Assembly (NCBI GenBank): GCA_963845425.1
Contig: CAWJSC010000017.1
Span: forward strand, 248,001-312,000
Origin: DATDAH01 sp963845425
GTDB lineage: Bacteria > Actinomycetota > Acidimicrobiia > Acidimicrobiales > DATDAH01
Length of the DNA: 64,000 bases
Reading direction: 5' to 3'
Shown here: one piece after another, positions 48,987 through 56,895 of the stretch
Position numbering within the stretch: the stretch's first letter is position 1
How the letters are laid out: each line of letters begins with the position of its first letter
Notes under the pieces: model-generated
What the model saw: only the letters and a program-made list of their open reading frames with translations
Database searches by the model: none
What the model was told of the DNA's origin: nothing
Translations under genes and position numbers: made by a program

Positions 48987-50251
48987 GCGCCCTGCCCCGG
49001 GCGCTCCTGCCCGACAACTCCACGGTGGCCGCCGACGGCCGCCTGAGCGTCGGGGGCTGTGACCTGCTCGACCTCGCAGCCGAGTTCGGCACGCCGGTGT
49101 TCGTCTACGACGAGGCCCATCTCCGCGCCCGGTGCCGGGAGGCGGTGGCCGCATTCGGGGACGGGGTCGCCTACGCCACCAAGGCCTTCCTGTGCCGGGC
49201 GATGGCCCGCTTGGCCCACGAGGAGGGGATGGTCCTCGACGTGGCCACCGGGGGCGAGCTGCACGTGGCCCTGGCGGCCGGCGTGCCCGCTGACCGCCTC
49301 GTCCTCCACGGCAACAACAAGTCCGAGGCCGAGCTGGCCCGGGCTCTGGCGGTCGGCGTCGGTCGCATCGTGGTCGACTCCTTCGACGAGGTCGAACGCC
49401 TCGAGCGACTGGCCCCCGGGGCTGTCCACCGGCCGCAGGTCCTGATCCGGGTCACGCCCGGGGTGGAGGCGCACACCCATGAGTACGTCCAAACCGGCCA
49501 GGAGGACTCCAAGTTCGGCTTCGGCCTGCGCTCCGGCGCCGCGGGCCAGGCCGTCGAGCGCCTCGGCGCCCTCGCCTCGGTCGACCTGGTCGGCCTGCAC
49601 GCCCACATCGGCAGCCAGGTCTTCGTGGTCGACTCGTTCTTCCAGGCCGTCGAGGCCCTGGCCCCCTTCGTGAACGCCCAGGGCCTGCCCGAACTGTCCA
49701 TCGGTGGCGGGCTCGGCGTGGCCTACATCGAGGGGGAGTCGGCGCCGTCCATCACCGAGTGGGCCCGCGCCGTGCGGGCGGCCTGTGTCGACGCCGGCGT
49801 CGCCGCCCGGGTCTCAGCCGAGCCCGGGCGGGCCATCGCCGCGGCCGCCGCTCTGACGCTCTACACGGTGGGCACGATCAAGCACCTTCCGGGCATCCGC
49901 ACCTATGTGGCCGTCGACGGGGGGATGAGCGACAACCCCCGCCCGGTCCTCTACGGCAGTGGCTACGAGACATTTCTGCCGCGGGCCACCGACGCCGACC
50001 GGGCCCGTCCGGTGCGGGTCGTGGGCAAGCACTGCGAGTCCGGAGACCTCCTGGTGGCCGAGGCCCGCGTCCCCGCCGACCTGGCCGTGGGCGACATCCT
50101 GGCCACCCCGGTCACCGGCGCCTACGGCCACTCCATGGGCTCCAACTACAACAAGGTGCCCCGCCCCCCGGTCGTCTTCGTCGAGCACGGCGACGCCCGC
50201 CTGGTCGTCCGCCGCGAGACCGACGACGACCTCCTCCGCCTCGACGCCTGA
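48983..50251 (+). CDS. lysA: Diaminopimelate decarboxylase
   Basis: A 422-residue PLP enzyme that makes L-lysine from meso-diaminopimelate. The PLP Lys is in VAYATKAFLCRAMA, with LHAHIGSQVFVVDSF, LSIGGGLGVAY and the C-terminal KHCESGDLLVAEA (active-site Cys) and GAYGHSMGSNYN. GTG 48983 overlaps the argS stop by GTGA. hom and thrC for the related aspartate-family branch lie 8.5 kb downstream. A 50-nt repeat element follows 6 nt after the stop. Confidence 0.97.
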   Translation: MSALPRALLPDNSTVAADGRLSVGGCDLLDLAAEFGTPVFVYDEAHLRARCREAVAAFGDGVAYATKAFLCRAMARLAHEEGMVLDVATGGELHVALAAGVPADRLVLHGNNKSEAELARALAVGVGRIVVDSFDEVERLERLAPGAVHRPQVLIRVTPGVEAHTHEYVQTGQEDSKFGFGLRSGAAGQAVERLGALASVDLVGLHAHIGSQVFVVDSFFQAVEALAPFVNAQGLPELSIGGGLGVAYIEGESAPSITEWARAVRAACVDAGVAARVSAEPGRAIAAAAALTLYTVGTIKHLPGIRTYVAVDGGMSDNPRPVLYGSGYETFLPRATDADRARPVRVVGKHCESGDLLVAEARVPADLAVGDILATPVTGAYGHSMGSNYNKVPRPPVVFVEHGDARLVVRRETDDDLLRLDA

Positions 50252-50257
50252 CCCTCC

Positions 50258-50307
50258 GTTCTGGCGCCCGATTTCCCGGTCCCGACCGGCAGATCAGGCG
50301 CCAGAAG
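50258..50307. repeat. 50-nt inverted-repeat element, copy 5
   Basis: Left arm GTTCTGGCGCCCGATTTCCC (50258-50277); the right arm ends GGCGCCAGAAG. The outer 10 bp pair perfectly, and the inner stem partly. It overlaps the end of the convergent kinase-like gene and supplies its last codons and stop. Confidence 0.7.
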
Positions 50308-50797
50308 GGAAGGATTGGAGCAGGTCGGCGAGGGCACACTCGTCGACGCGGGTGTCGGTCGAGTGGCGGGCGGTGCCGAAGCCGACCAGGACGGGCAGGC
50401 CGTCGGCGTCGAGGGCCACGTGCTCGGGACGGAGGGCGCCGTGGACGACTCCCGCGCGATGGAGTCGGTCGACGGTGGCCTCGAGGCGACGGGTCACCCC
50501 GTCCGGGTCCGGGGCCGCCCGCTCGGCCAGGGTCCCGGCGGGGACGAAGGCCAGGACGAGGGCCGTGCTCCCGCGCCGGTCGACCACATCGAGCAACTCG
50601 GCGATCCCCTCGCCCCGAACGGCGTCGAGCAGGCGGGCTTCCCGGCGAAGCGCGGCCCGGGCCGACCAGCCCGCCCCCGGTGAGGTGGCCTTCAGCACCA
50701 CGGGGCACTCGATGCCGAGGCGGGCCCTCAGGACGATCCGCCCGGGTCTCGTGGCGAGCGTCGCCTCCGTGGCCCACGCCGCCAGGGCCTCAGCCAT
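50294..50797 (-). CDS. Degenerate protein kinase-like protein (probable pseudokinase)
   Basis: A 167-residue protein shaped like a shortened Ser/Thr kinase. VVLKATSP gives the beta-3 Lys, ARAALRREARLLDAVRGE the C-helix Glu, and ALVLAFVPAGTLAERAA the hinge. The catalytic loop reads HRAGVVHGALRPEHVALDAD, with the HRD Asp missing, and the DFG position reads VLVGFGTARH. It therefore lacks both key Asp residues and most of the C-lobe. It may act as a binding or regulatory module for the FtsK/EccC ATPase, whose stop it overlaps by 8 nt. Its last residues are encoded by a 50-nt repeat element. Confidence 0.75.
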   Translation of the reverse strand: MAEALAAWATEATLATRPGRIVLRARLGIECPVVLKATSPGAGWSARAALRREARLLDAVRGEGIAELLDVVDRRGSTALVLAFVPAGTLAERAAPDPDGVTRRLEATVDRLHRAGVVHGALRPEHVALDADGLPVLVGFGTARHSTDTRVDECALADLLQSFPSGA

Positions 50798-53700
50798 CGG
50801 CCAACGCCACCTGGACGACCTCGGCCGTGCCGTCGCTCACCAGTACCCCTCGGCCCGGGGGCGGCGCGGGGCCGATCGCGGGCAGGGGACAGGCCCAGGA
50901 ATCGGCGTCGTGCACGGGATCGGGGCGGAGGGCGAGGCCGCAGCTCGCCGGACGGAGGCCGGCCAGCCAGGAGCCGTAACCCGTTCGCCAGGCGTCGGCC
51001 CGGACGGCCACCATCACGAGGGCATCCGGATGGCGTCGGGTGACCAGCGACCTGAGCTCGCCGTCGGGGTCCTCGATCCACTCGGCGTCGTCCACCACGA
51101 AGACGTGTGGCGCGGGCTGGGCCAACCAGGCCCGGATGGCCTGCCGCAAGCGGGTCGGATCGTCTCCCGGTCCGTGGTGGGTGAGGGGACGGTCCGGGGC
51201 CTGCGCCCGCAGCAGGGTGAGGGCCGTGGTCCGACCCGAGCGGGGCGGACCGGTCACCACGAACGGACCGTCGCCGCGGAGCTCGACCGTGGCCACGCCG
51301 AGGTCCCGGTCCCGCAGGCCGACGGTGGCCCGGCCCGGCCTGGCGGTCAACGTCCCGATGCCCACGCGGTGGGGCAGGGGGGCGGCGGGAGCCGGCCTCC
51401 TCCCCGCGGTGATCGGGCCGTGCCGGGAGGCCACCTGGGCCGGGCTGCGGTCGAGGCGACCGATCTGGAGCTCGTGGCCCTCGACGGTGCGGCCCCGCCC
51501 TGGCGGGCTACCCGTGGGCGGAGCTCGTAGGCCGAGGAGCCCGTAGTCCGCAGGGTCGTCGAGCCCGAGGACCACGAGGAGGCTCGTCGATGTCGCGAGC
51601 GACGGGGGCTGGAGCGACGGGCGGGAGCTGCTCAGCGCGAGGACGATCCCGTGGCGGGTTCCGTCCCGGGCGAGCCGGTCGACCGCACCGAGCAGGCGCA
51701 GCCCGTCGAGATCGTCGACGTCGGCCGCCAGCGCCTCGTAGCCGTCGAGGACGACCACCGTGAGGGGCCCAGCTGCGGGGCTGTCGACCCCGCCGAGGCG
51801 GGCCTCGAGGCGACGGACCAGGCGATGGACGGTGGGCCGGTCCTGTACGGCGACGATCGCCCCGACATGGGGTAGGTCGGCGAGGTCGTCGAAGGTGCCC
51901 GGTCGGGCCACGACGTACGCGTGGAGGGCGTCGGGCGGCCGCCCGGCGGCCAGGGCCAGGATGGCGGTGCGCAGGGTCGACGTGCGGCCCCGGCCGCGAC
52001 CGCCCAACACCACGAGGTGCCCGTCGTCGGGTTCCCAGCCCAGCGGGGGTTGGGTCCGCTCGGCCGGCCGGTCCTGTCGACCGAGGACCACGGCCCCTCC
52101 TTCCTGGCCGACGGGGACCGTGAGGTGCTCGGGCAGGGGCGGGTGCCAGACAGGGGCCGGATTCGGGCGGTCGCCCCAATCGGCCACCGCGTCGTGGACC
52201 AGCCGGTCCAGGTCGGTGGGGGCAGGGTCGGACGCGGACGGCCAGGGCGCCCCGACCCGCCGGGCCACGACAGGGGGCAGGCGCTCCTCCCGGGCGCCGC
52301 TGTCGGCCACCTGGAGCAACCGGAGCCCGGCGCCGGTACGGACCCAGGCCCGGCCCGGGGTGCGGGCGGGCAACGCGGCGGCGTCCGGGCCGCCGATGAC
52401 GTCCTGGGAGTCGGCGGGGTCCAGGGTGCGGAGGCACAGGCGCAGTGCGGTGTTGGCCCGGATGTCGTCGTTCACCGCACCGGCCGGGCGTTGGGTGGCG
52501 AGGACGAGGTGGATCCCCAGGCTGCGGCCGCGCCGGGCCACGTCGACCAGGGCGCCGAGGAAGTCGGGCAGTTCGGCCGCGAGCGTCGCGAACTCGTCGA
52601 CCACCACCAGCAGGCGGGCGGGGCCGTCGCCGAGGTCCCGCAGGTCACCGACCCCTGCGGCCCGCAGCTGGGACTCGCGGTCGCGGACCTCGGCCCGCAG
52701 GCCGGTGAGCAGGCGCTCCCCCAGGCCGGCGTCCAGGTCGGTGACGACGCCGGTCACATGGGGGAGCTGGGCACAGGCGTCGAAGGCGCTGCCGCCCTTG
52801 TAGTCGACGAGGACGAAGGCCACCGCCGTCGGCGGGTGCCGGGCGGCGAGAGCGGCCACCCAGGTCCGGAGCAGTTCGCTCTTGCCGGCGCCAGTGGTCC
52901 CGGCGACGAGGGCGTGGGGCCCGTCGGCCACCAGGTCCACGACGACCACGCCCTCGGCGCCGACGCCGAGCGGTGCTCGCAGGCTGCGCCGACCGCTCGG
53001 GTCCGGGTCCTCCCGGTCCCCGGCGAGCACGCGTGGCAGTCGGACGTGGTCGGGGAGCGCGGTGTTCTTGGTGCCGGGGTCGGTCCACCGGGCCATCGCC
53101 CGCGCCCAGTCCTCGGCCAGGGTGGGGTCGGCCACGAACGGCCGCACCGCGATGGCCGCCTCGGTGAGACGGGCGCCCTCGGGGGACCAGGTCAGCACGG
53201 CCCGGCACCGGTCGCTGAGGGCGGAGACCTGGTCGGCGATCTCGATCCCGAGGCCGGTGTCGGCGCCCGTGGCCCCCACGCCGATGGTCAGCGGGGCACC
53301 GTCGCCTTCACGGTGGGGGACCCAGCGGAGGAACCCCCACGTCTCGTCCGGCCCGCCGTCGACGCTGCGCTCGATCGGTCCGCACCGACTCAACGCCTGG
53401 AGGACCACCCCGCGGGCGACGGCGTCGGCCCACGGCGTAGGGCCGGCGATGCCGAGGTGATCGCCCTCGGCCAGCGGGACGGTCACGGGTGCCATGGTGT
53501 GGTCGTCGGCCCAACCGACTCCGATCCGGTCGGCTGTGGGGTCAGGGGCCCGCACAGGCCACAGGTCCTGGCCCCGGTGGGCGCAGACCAGGGCGTCGAC
53601 GGGGGAGGGATACCACCGTCGCTGGCCGGCGGCCGCTTCCCGCTGGTGGGTCGCGCTGGTCCGCAAGTGGGCGACGACTTCGACGTCGTGGGCTGCGTCG

Positions 53701-54452
53701 GCCCGGCGCCGGTCCCGGCGCCACCGCCGACGCGCGTCGAGGTGAGCGCCGACGGCGAGCAGCGGCATGGCCGCGGTGGCGAGCCCGGCCCCCGGGTGGA
53801 CGGTCACGGCGAGGATCCCGCCGATGGCCACGGGCGCCACGAGGGTCAGGGCGCCCGGCGGCCGTGGCGCCGGGTCGTGGGTCGGTGGGTCGGGCGCCGG
53901 CCCAGGGTCGGGGCCGCTCGCGGCCCGGCTCCGCGGCGAACGGTGGACGGGCCTGGTCGGCGCCCCACCCCACGAACCCGCTCGTCGGTTCTGGTCATCC
54001 CCCTCTGTCGTGGAGAACAGCGGGGGATGACCAGAACGAGGGGGAGTGGGTGGGGGGACGAGTTGGAGGTCGACGGCACCGATCCCGATGACCGCGCCGG
54101 GGGCGAGCGGGGTCGTGCGGTTGACGGGGTCCCCGTCGACGCGCGTGGACGTGTCGGTCACGAGCGGGCACAGCCGGGCGCCACCGCCGGTGGTCTCGAC
54201 CAGGGCGTGGGCCGGTGCCACCGAGGGATGGTCGAGGCGGAGGTCGCAGGCCGCACCGCGCCCGATCAAGACCGTCCCCCCGGCCCGCGCCCGGGAGGGG
54301 ACGAGCGGGCCGGCGACCACGATCAGGTCGGGTACCGCCGGCGCCGGTGCCGTCCCGACGGTGACCGTCGAGCCCCGGTTCAGGCCGCAGTCGGCCAACG
54401 GCGTGGCGGGCTCGATCGGGAAGCCGTCGACCACGAGGTCGCCCCCGGGCAC
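50790..54452 (-). CDS. FHA-containing FtsK/SpoIIIE (EccC-like) ATPase of an ESX-type locus
   Basis: At least 1220 residues. An FHA-like domain (about 52-132; VLIGRGAACDLRLDHPSVAP) is followed by a linker, two transmembrane helices (about 198-235) and three ATPase domains. ATPase 1 is intact: AGTTGAGKSELL (about 514) and RLLVVVDEFATL. ATPases 2 (GGRGRGRTSTL, about 816) and 3 (GPPRSGRTTAL, about 1066) have altered P-loops lacking the Lys, as in EccC. It probably drives export of the WXG100 protein encoded upstream. GTG 54452 may not be the true start: the open frame before it encodes VTVRLADARGGPDVEVRYGP, a ubiquitin-like start, without ATG or GTG. Residues about 139-155 come from a 50-nt repeat element. 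Confidence 0.85.
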   Translation of the reverse strand: MPGGDLVVDGFPIEPATPLADCGLNRGSTVTVGTAPAPAVPDLIVVAGPLVPSRARAGGTVLIGRGAACDLRLDHPSVAPAHALVETTGGGARLCPLVTDTSTRVDGDPVNRTTPLAPGAVIGIGAVDLQLVPPPTPPRSGHPPLFSTTEGDDQNRRAGSWGGAPTRPVHRSPRSRAASGPDPGPAPDPPTHDPAPRPPGALTLVAPVAIGGILAVTVHPGAGLATAAMPLLAVGAHLDARRRWRRDRRRADAAHDVEVVAHLRTSATHQREAAAGQRRWYPSPVDALVCAHRGQDLWPVRAPDPTADRIGVGWADDHTMAPVTVPLAEGDHLGIAGPTPWADAVARGVVLQALSRCGPIERSVDGGPDETWGFLRWVPHREGDGAPLTIGVGATGADTGLGIEIADQVSALSDRCRAVLTWSPEGARLTEAAIAVRPFVADPTLAEDWARAMARWTDPGTKNTALPDHVRLPRVLAGDREDPDPSGRRSLRAPLGVGAEGVVVVDLVADGPHALVAGTTGAGKSELLRTWVAALAARHPPTAVAFVLVDYKGGSAFDACAQLPHVTGVVTDLDAGLGERLLTGLRAEVRDRESQLRAAGVGDLRDLGDGPARLLVVVDEFATLAAELPDFLGALVDVARRGRSLGIHLVLATQRPAGAVNDDIRANTALRLCLRTLDPADSQDVIGGPDAAALPARTPGRAWVRTGAGLRLLQVADSGAREERLPPVVARRVGAPWPSASDPAPTDLDRLVHDAVADWGDRPNPAPVWHPPLPEHLTVPVGQEGGAVVLGRQDRPAERTQPPLGWEPDDGHLVVLGGRGRGRTSTLRTAILALAAGRPPDALHAYVVARPGTFDDLADLPHVGAIVAVQDRPTVHRLVRRLEARLGGVDSPAAGPLTVVVLDGYEALAADVDDLDGLRLLGAVDRLARDGTRHGIVLALSSSRPSLQPPSLATSTSLLVVLGLDDPADYGLLGLRAPPTGSPPGRGRTVEGHELQIGRLDRSPAQVASRHGPITAGRRPAPAAPLPHRVGIGTLTARPGRATVGLRDRDLGVATVELRGDGPFVVTGPPRSGRTTALTLLRAQAPDRPLTHHGPGDDPTRLRQAIRAWLAQPAPHVFVVDDAEWIEDPDGELRSLVTRRHPDALVMVAVRADAWRTGYGSWLAGLRPASCGLALRPDPVHDADSWACPLPAIGPAPPPGRGVLVSDGTAEVVQVALADG
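53988..54037. repeat. 50-nt inverted-repeat element, copy 6, inside the FtsK/EccC frame
   Basis: Arms 53988-54007 (begins GTTCTGGTCATCCCC) and 54018-54037 pair at 19 of 20 positions, and the loop is TCGTGGAGAA, as in copies 2 and 3. It falls in the low-complexity linker between the FHA domain and the membrane helices and keeps the frame open. Confidence 0.85.
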
Positions 54453-54651
54453 CGCGCCGGGCCAGGCGTCGGCCAGGTCCCGGGCGGTGCCACCGGCGTC
54501 GGGCCCGTAGCGGACCTCGACGTCGGGGCCGCCCCGGGCGTCGGCCAGCCGGACGGTGACGGGCGGACGGATCGGGGCGGCGGGGTCGGATCGGGGGCCC
54601 TGCCCCCTGGGAGGGGGCGGGCAGGTGTCGGGCAGGGCCCCTCGATCCGGA

Positions 54652-54951
54652 TCAGACAGCCGTGCCGTTGAGGGCCTGGCTGATGTTCTGGCGGTTGCGC
54701 TCGACGTAGGTGGCCGACTCCCGCAGGGCGTCGGTCAGGCGCCGGAGGCCGGGGGCGAAGGTCTGGTTCCAGTCCTGGCGGAACCGGTCGGCGACCCGGC
54801 CGTCCCACCGGACCGAGCCCTGGCCACCGGCGGGGCCGACCGCGGCCGAGATCTCCTGGACGAGCCGATCCAGCTCGCCGGCGTCGCGCTCGAACAACTG
54901 CCGCAATGTGGCGAGCTGTCCCAGATCCGCACCCACCTGATCGAACGCCAT
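54652..54951 (-). CDS. WXG100 family ESX secretion substrate
   Basis: A 99-residue helical-hairpin protein. FDQVGADLGQLATLRQLFER forms the first helix, SVRWDGRVADRFRQDW carries the W-x-G turn, and LRRLTDALRESATYVERNRQ the second helix. Size and motif are those of ESAT-6-like proteins secreted by type VII systems. It probably dimerises (alone or with another WXG protein) and exits through the EccC-like ATPase encoded next on the same strand. AGGAGG (54961-54966) lies 9 nt before its ATG. The gap to the ATPase gene is GC-rich. Confidence 0.92.
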   Translation of the reverse strand: MAFDQVGADLGQLATLRQLFERDAGELDRLVQEISAAVGPAGGQGSVRWDGRVADRFRQDWNQTFAPGLRRLTDALRESATYVERNRQNISQALNGTAV

Positions 54952-54998
54952 GGCGGCGGTCCTCCTGTCGTGGTCCTCGCCCAGCGTGTGCTGAGCTG

Positions 54999-55027
54999 TT
55001 GACCATGAGCATTACATGAAACATCAT
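54999..55027 (+). promoter_or_regulatory. candidate promoter of the 609-residue ESX-linked gene
   Basis: TTGACC (54999-55004), 17-nt spacer, CATCAT (55022-55027), then 8 nt to ATG 55036. The region is unusually AT-rich and repeats CATGAAAC twice. It is shared with the divergent WXG100 gene. Confidence 0.4.
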
Positions 55028-55035
55028 GAAACGCA

Positions 55036-56865
55036 ATGACTACGACAAAGAATGCTCTCGGAGCCGCCCCGGCGTCAGGACACGGCCTCGTCGGGATCAA
55101 CCTCACCACGGCCGCGCACCTGGCCTCGGCGTTGGAGCGGGTCGCCGCGGAGCTCGACCACGCCGCGGGGGCGGCTCGGGCCGCGGCCACCGAGGGCCTC
55201 GCCCCCACCGCCGCCGTGCGCATCGGGCTGGCGGCGGTGTGGGCCACCGGTGAGGCCCTGACCCTGCGCTCGGTCATCGCCCGCCTGGACCGGGTCGAGG
55301 TCTCGGGGGTCGCCCGGTGGGCGGGTGGGGGCGCAGCGGCGTTCGGCGATCCCGTCGCGGCCCACCGGCTCGCCGGCCTCGTCGTAGAGGCGATCGACGG
55401 CGGGCGACTGACGGAGGCCCGGGCGCTGCTGGCCGCTCACGGCCGGGACCCGGTGCTGGCGACCGTGCTGGTCGCCGGTCTGGGGGCCGACGGCCTGGTC
55501 GAGCTCCTGCACCCGGCCGCCGAGCAGTGGGCCCGAACCGGCGGTGCCGCGGCCGTCGTGCGGGAGGTGGTCCTCGCCGTCGCCGATGCGTTGGCTCTCG
55601 CCCTGCGCCACGGCACCTCAGCGGTGGGCATGGTCGACCTGGCGGCGGAGGCCGGCCGCCGGGAGGTGCCCCTCTCGGCCCTGGCCCTGCTCTTGGTCGG
55701 CGGCGCGCGGTTCCCCGCGACCTTCCTGCGCGAGGCGGCCACGGAGGTCGTGGCCCCGCTGAACGCCCAACTCCGGTCCACCCCGGGCCTCGGCGTCGAC
55801 CCCTGGATGCTGCCGGCCCGCGGCGAGGCCCTGGATGCCCGGGTGGTCCTCCTCCGGGCGGTGGCCCAGGACCACGAGGCCGCCGTCGAGGCCGTCGGGG
55901 CGATGGACCTCGACGATCTGCTGTCGCGCTCGCTGGCCTACCTCGACGGTGGGGTCGCCGTCGCCCAGCTCCTCCTGGCCGCGACCACACCTCTGGATGC
56001 CCACGGCGCCCCCGTCGTCGGTCCGTTGGTCACGGCATCGCCGGTGCACCCGGGCCGGGAGGGTGACAACGCCCGGCGGGTGATCGAGTGGATCGGTTCG
56101 CACCAGGAGGCTCCGCTCGCCGTGCAGGCCTCCCTGGGCCGGCTGGCCCGACCGTGGATTGGGGGCTTCCGGTCGCCTGGCTTCGACGCCGTCGTGGCCC
56201 GACCGGTGGTCATCGACGAGGCGCTGGGTCGCGCCTGCCTCACCTACGGGCAGGCTCTCGAGCACGTGGCCGAGGACCTGCAGGACGCGGCCTGGACGTG
56301 GGCGGCAGCCGAACTCGAGCCCCTCTCGGACGCGGACGTCCGCGGGGTCGGCTTCGACGCGGTGGGCAGCGTGCTCGGCATCGTGACCGTCACCGGACTC
56401 GACGCCGACGCGGAGCGAGCCGAGGCCCGGGATCAGCAGGTGCTCCGGGAGGGCGCGCTGTGGCGGCGGGTGACCCGTCTGGCCCTCGAGCGCCTGCCGT
56501 CGCCGCTCCGCCCGGTCGCGGGCCCGGTGGCCGACGCGGCACTGGACCGGCTCCTCGAACGCGCGGACCACGAGCTGCGCCACTGGTCCGAGCTACGGGA
56601 CCTGCGGGTGGCCCACGAGTACCTCGCGCTGGACTACCTGGTGGCCTCGACGCTCTGGGTCCACCGCGACGAGAACGCCTTGGTGGCCCCACCCCCTGGT
56701 CTCCTGGCGGACCCGAGCCGTCCCGCGGCCGGCCTGCGCCACCCGCTCCACCTGGACGCGGCCGGTGTCGAGGCCTGGGCCCGCTGGCGGTCGGCGCAGG
56801 CCGACGGCGTTCCGGCGCCCCGACAACTGGCCGGCGACCAGTTCCTGGCCGAGGCCCGACAGTGA
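55036..56865 (+). CDS. Large Ala-rich helical protein of unknown function beside the ESX genes
   Basis: A 609-residue soluble protein with no signal peptide or clear membrane helix. The N-terminal 90 residues are helical (INLTTAAHLASALERVAAEL; VIARLDRVEVSGVARWAGGG) and might form a WXG- or PE-like region. The middle reads as helical repeats (AALNxQL-like segments, SRSLAYLDGGVAVAQLLLAA), and the C-terminus ends in RQLAGDQFLAEARQ. I do not recognise the family. Its position divergent from a WXG100 gene suggests an ESX substrate or an accessory protein. Large effector-type proteins beside WXG100 genes are common in actinobacteria, but no catalytic motif is visible. Confidence 0.7.
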   Translation: MTTTKNALGAAPASGHGLVGINLTTAAHLASALERVAAELDHAAGAARAAATEGLAPTAAVRIGLAAVWATGEALTLRSVIARLDRVEVSGVARWAGGGAAAFGDPVAAHRLAGLVVEAIDGGRLTEARALLAAHGRDPVLATVLVAGLGADGLVELLHPAAEQWARTGGAAAVVREVVLAVADALALALRHGTSAVGMVDLAAEAGRREVPLSALALLLVGGARFPATFLREAATEVVAPLNAQLRSTPGLGVDPWMLPARGEALDARVVLLRAVAQDHEAAVEAVGAMDLDDLLSRSLAYLDGGVAVAQLLLAATTPLDAHGAPVVGPLVTASPVHPGREGDNARRVIEWIGSHQEAPLAVQASLGRLARPWIGGFRSPGFDAVVARPVVIDEALGRACLTYGQALEHVAEDLQDAAWTWAAAELEPLSDADVRGVGFDAVGSVLGIVTVTGLDADAERAEARDQQVLREGALWRRVTRLALERLPSPLRPVAGPVADAALDRLLERADHELRHWSELRDLRVAHEYLALDYLVASTLWVHRDENALVAPPPGLLADPSRPAAGLRHPLHLDAAGVEAWARWRSAQADGVPAPRQLAGDQFLAEARQ

Positions 56866-56895
56866 TGCCGGACGATCCTCGCCGTCAGTCGAAGG

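Noticed and set aside
51921..54671. 916-residue open frame opposite the FtsK/EccC gene
   Set aside because: Low-complexity Gly/Arg/Gln composition produced by antisense reading of a GC-rich gene; the minus strand carries clear ATPase motifs.
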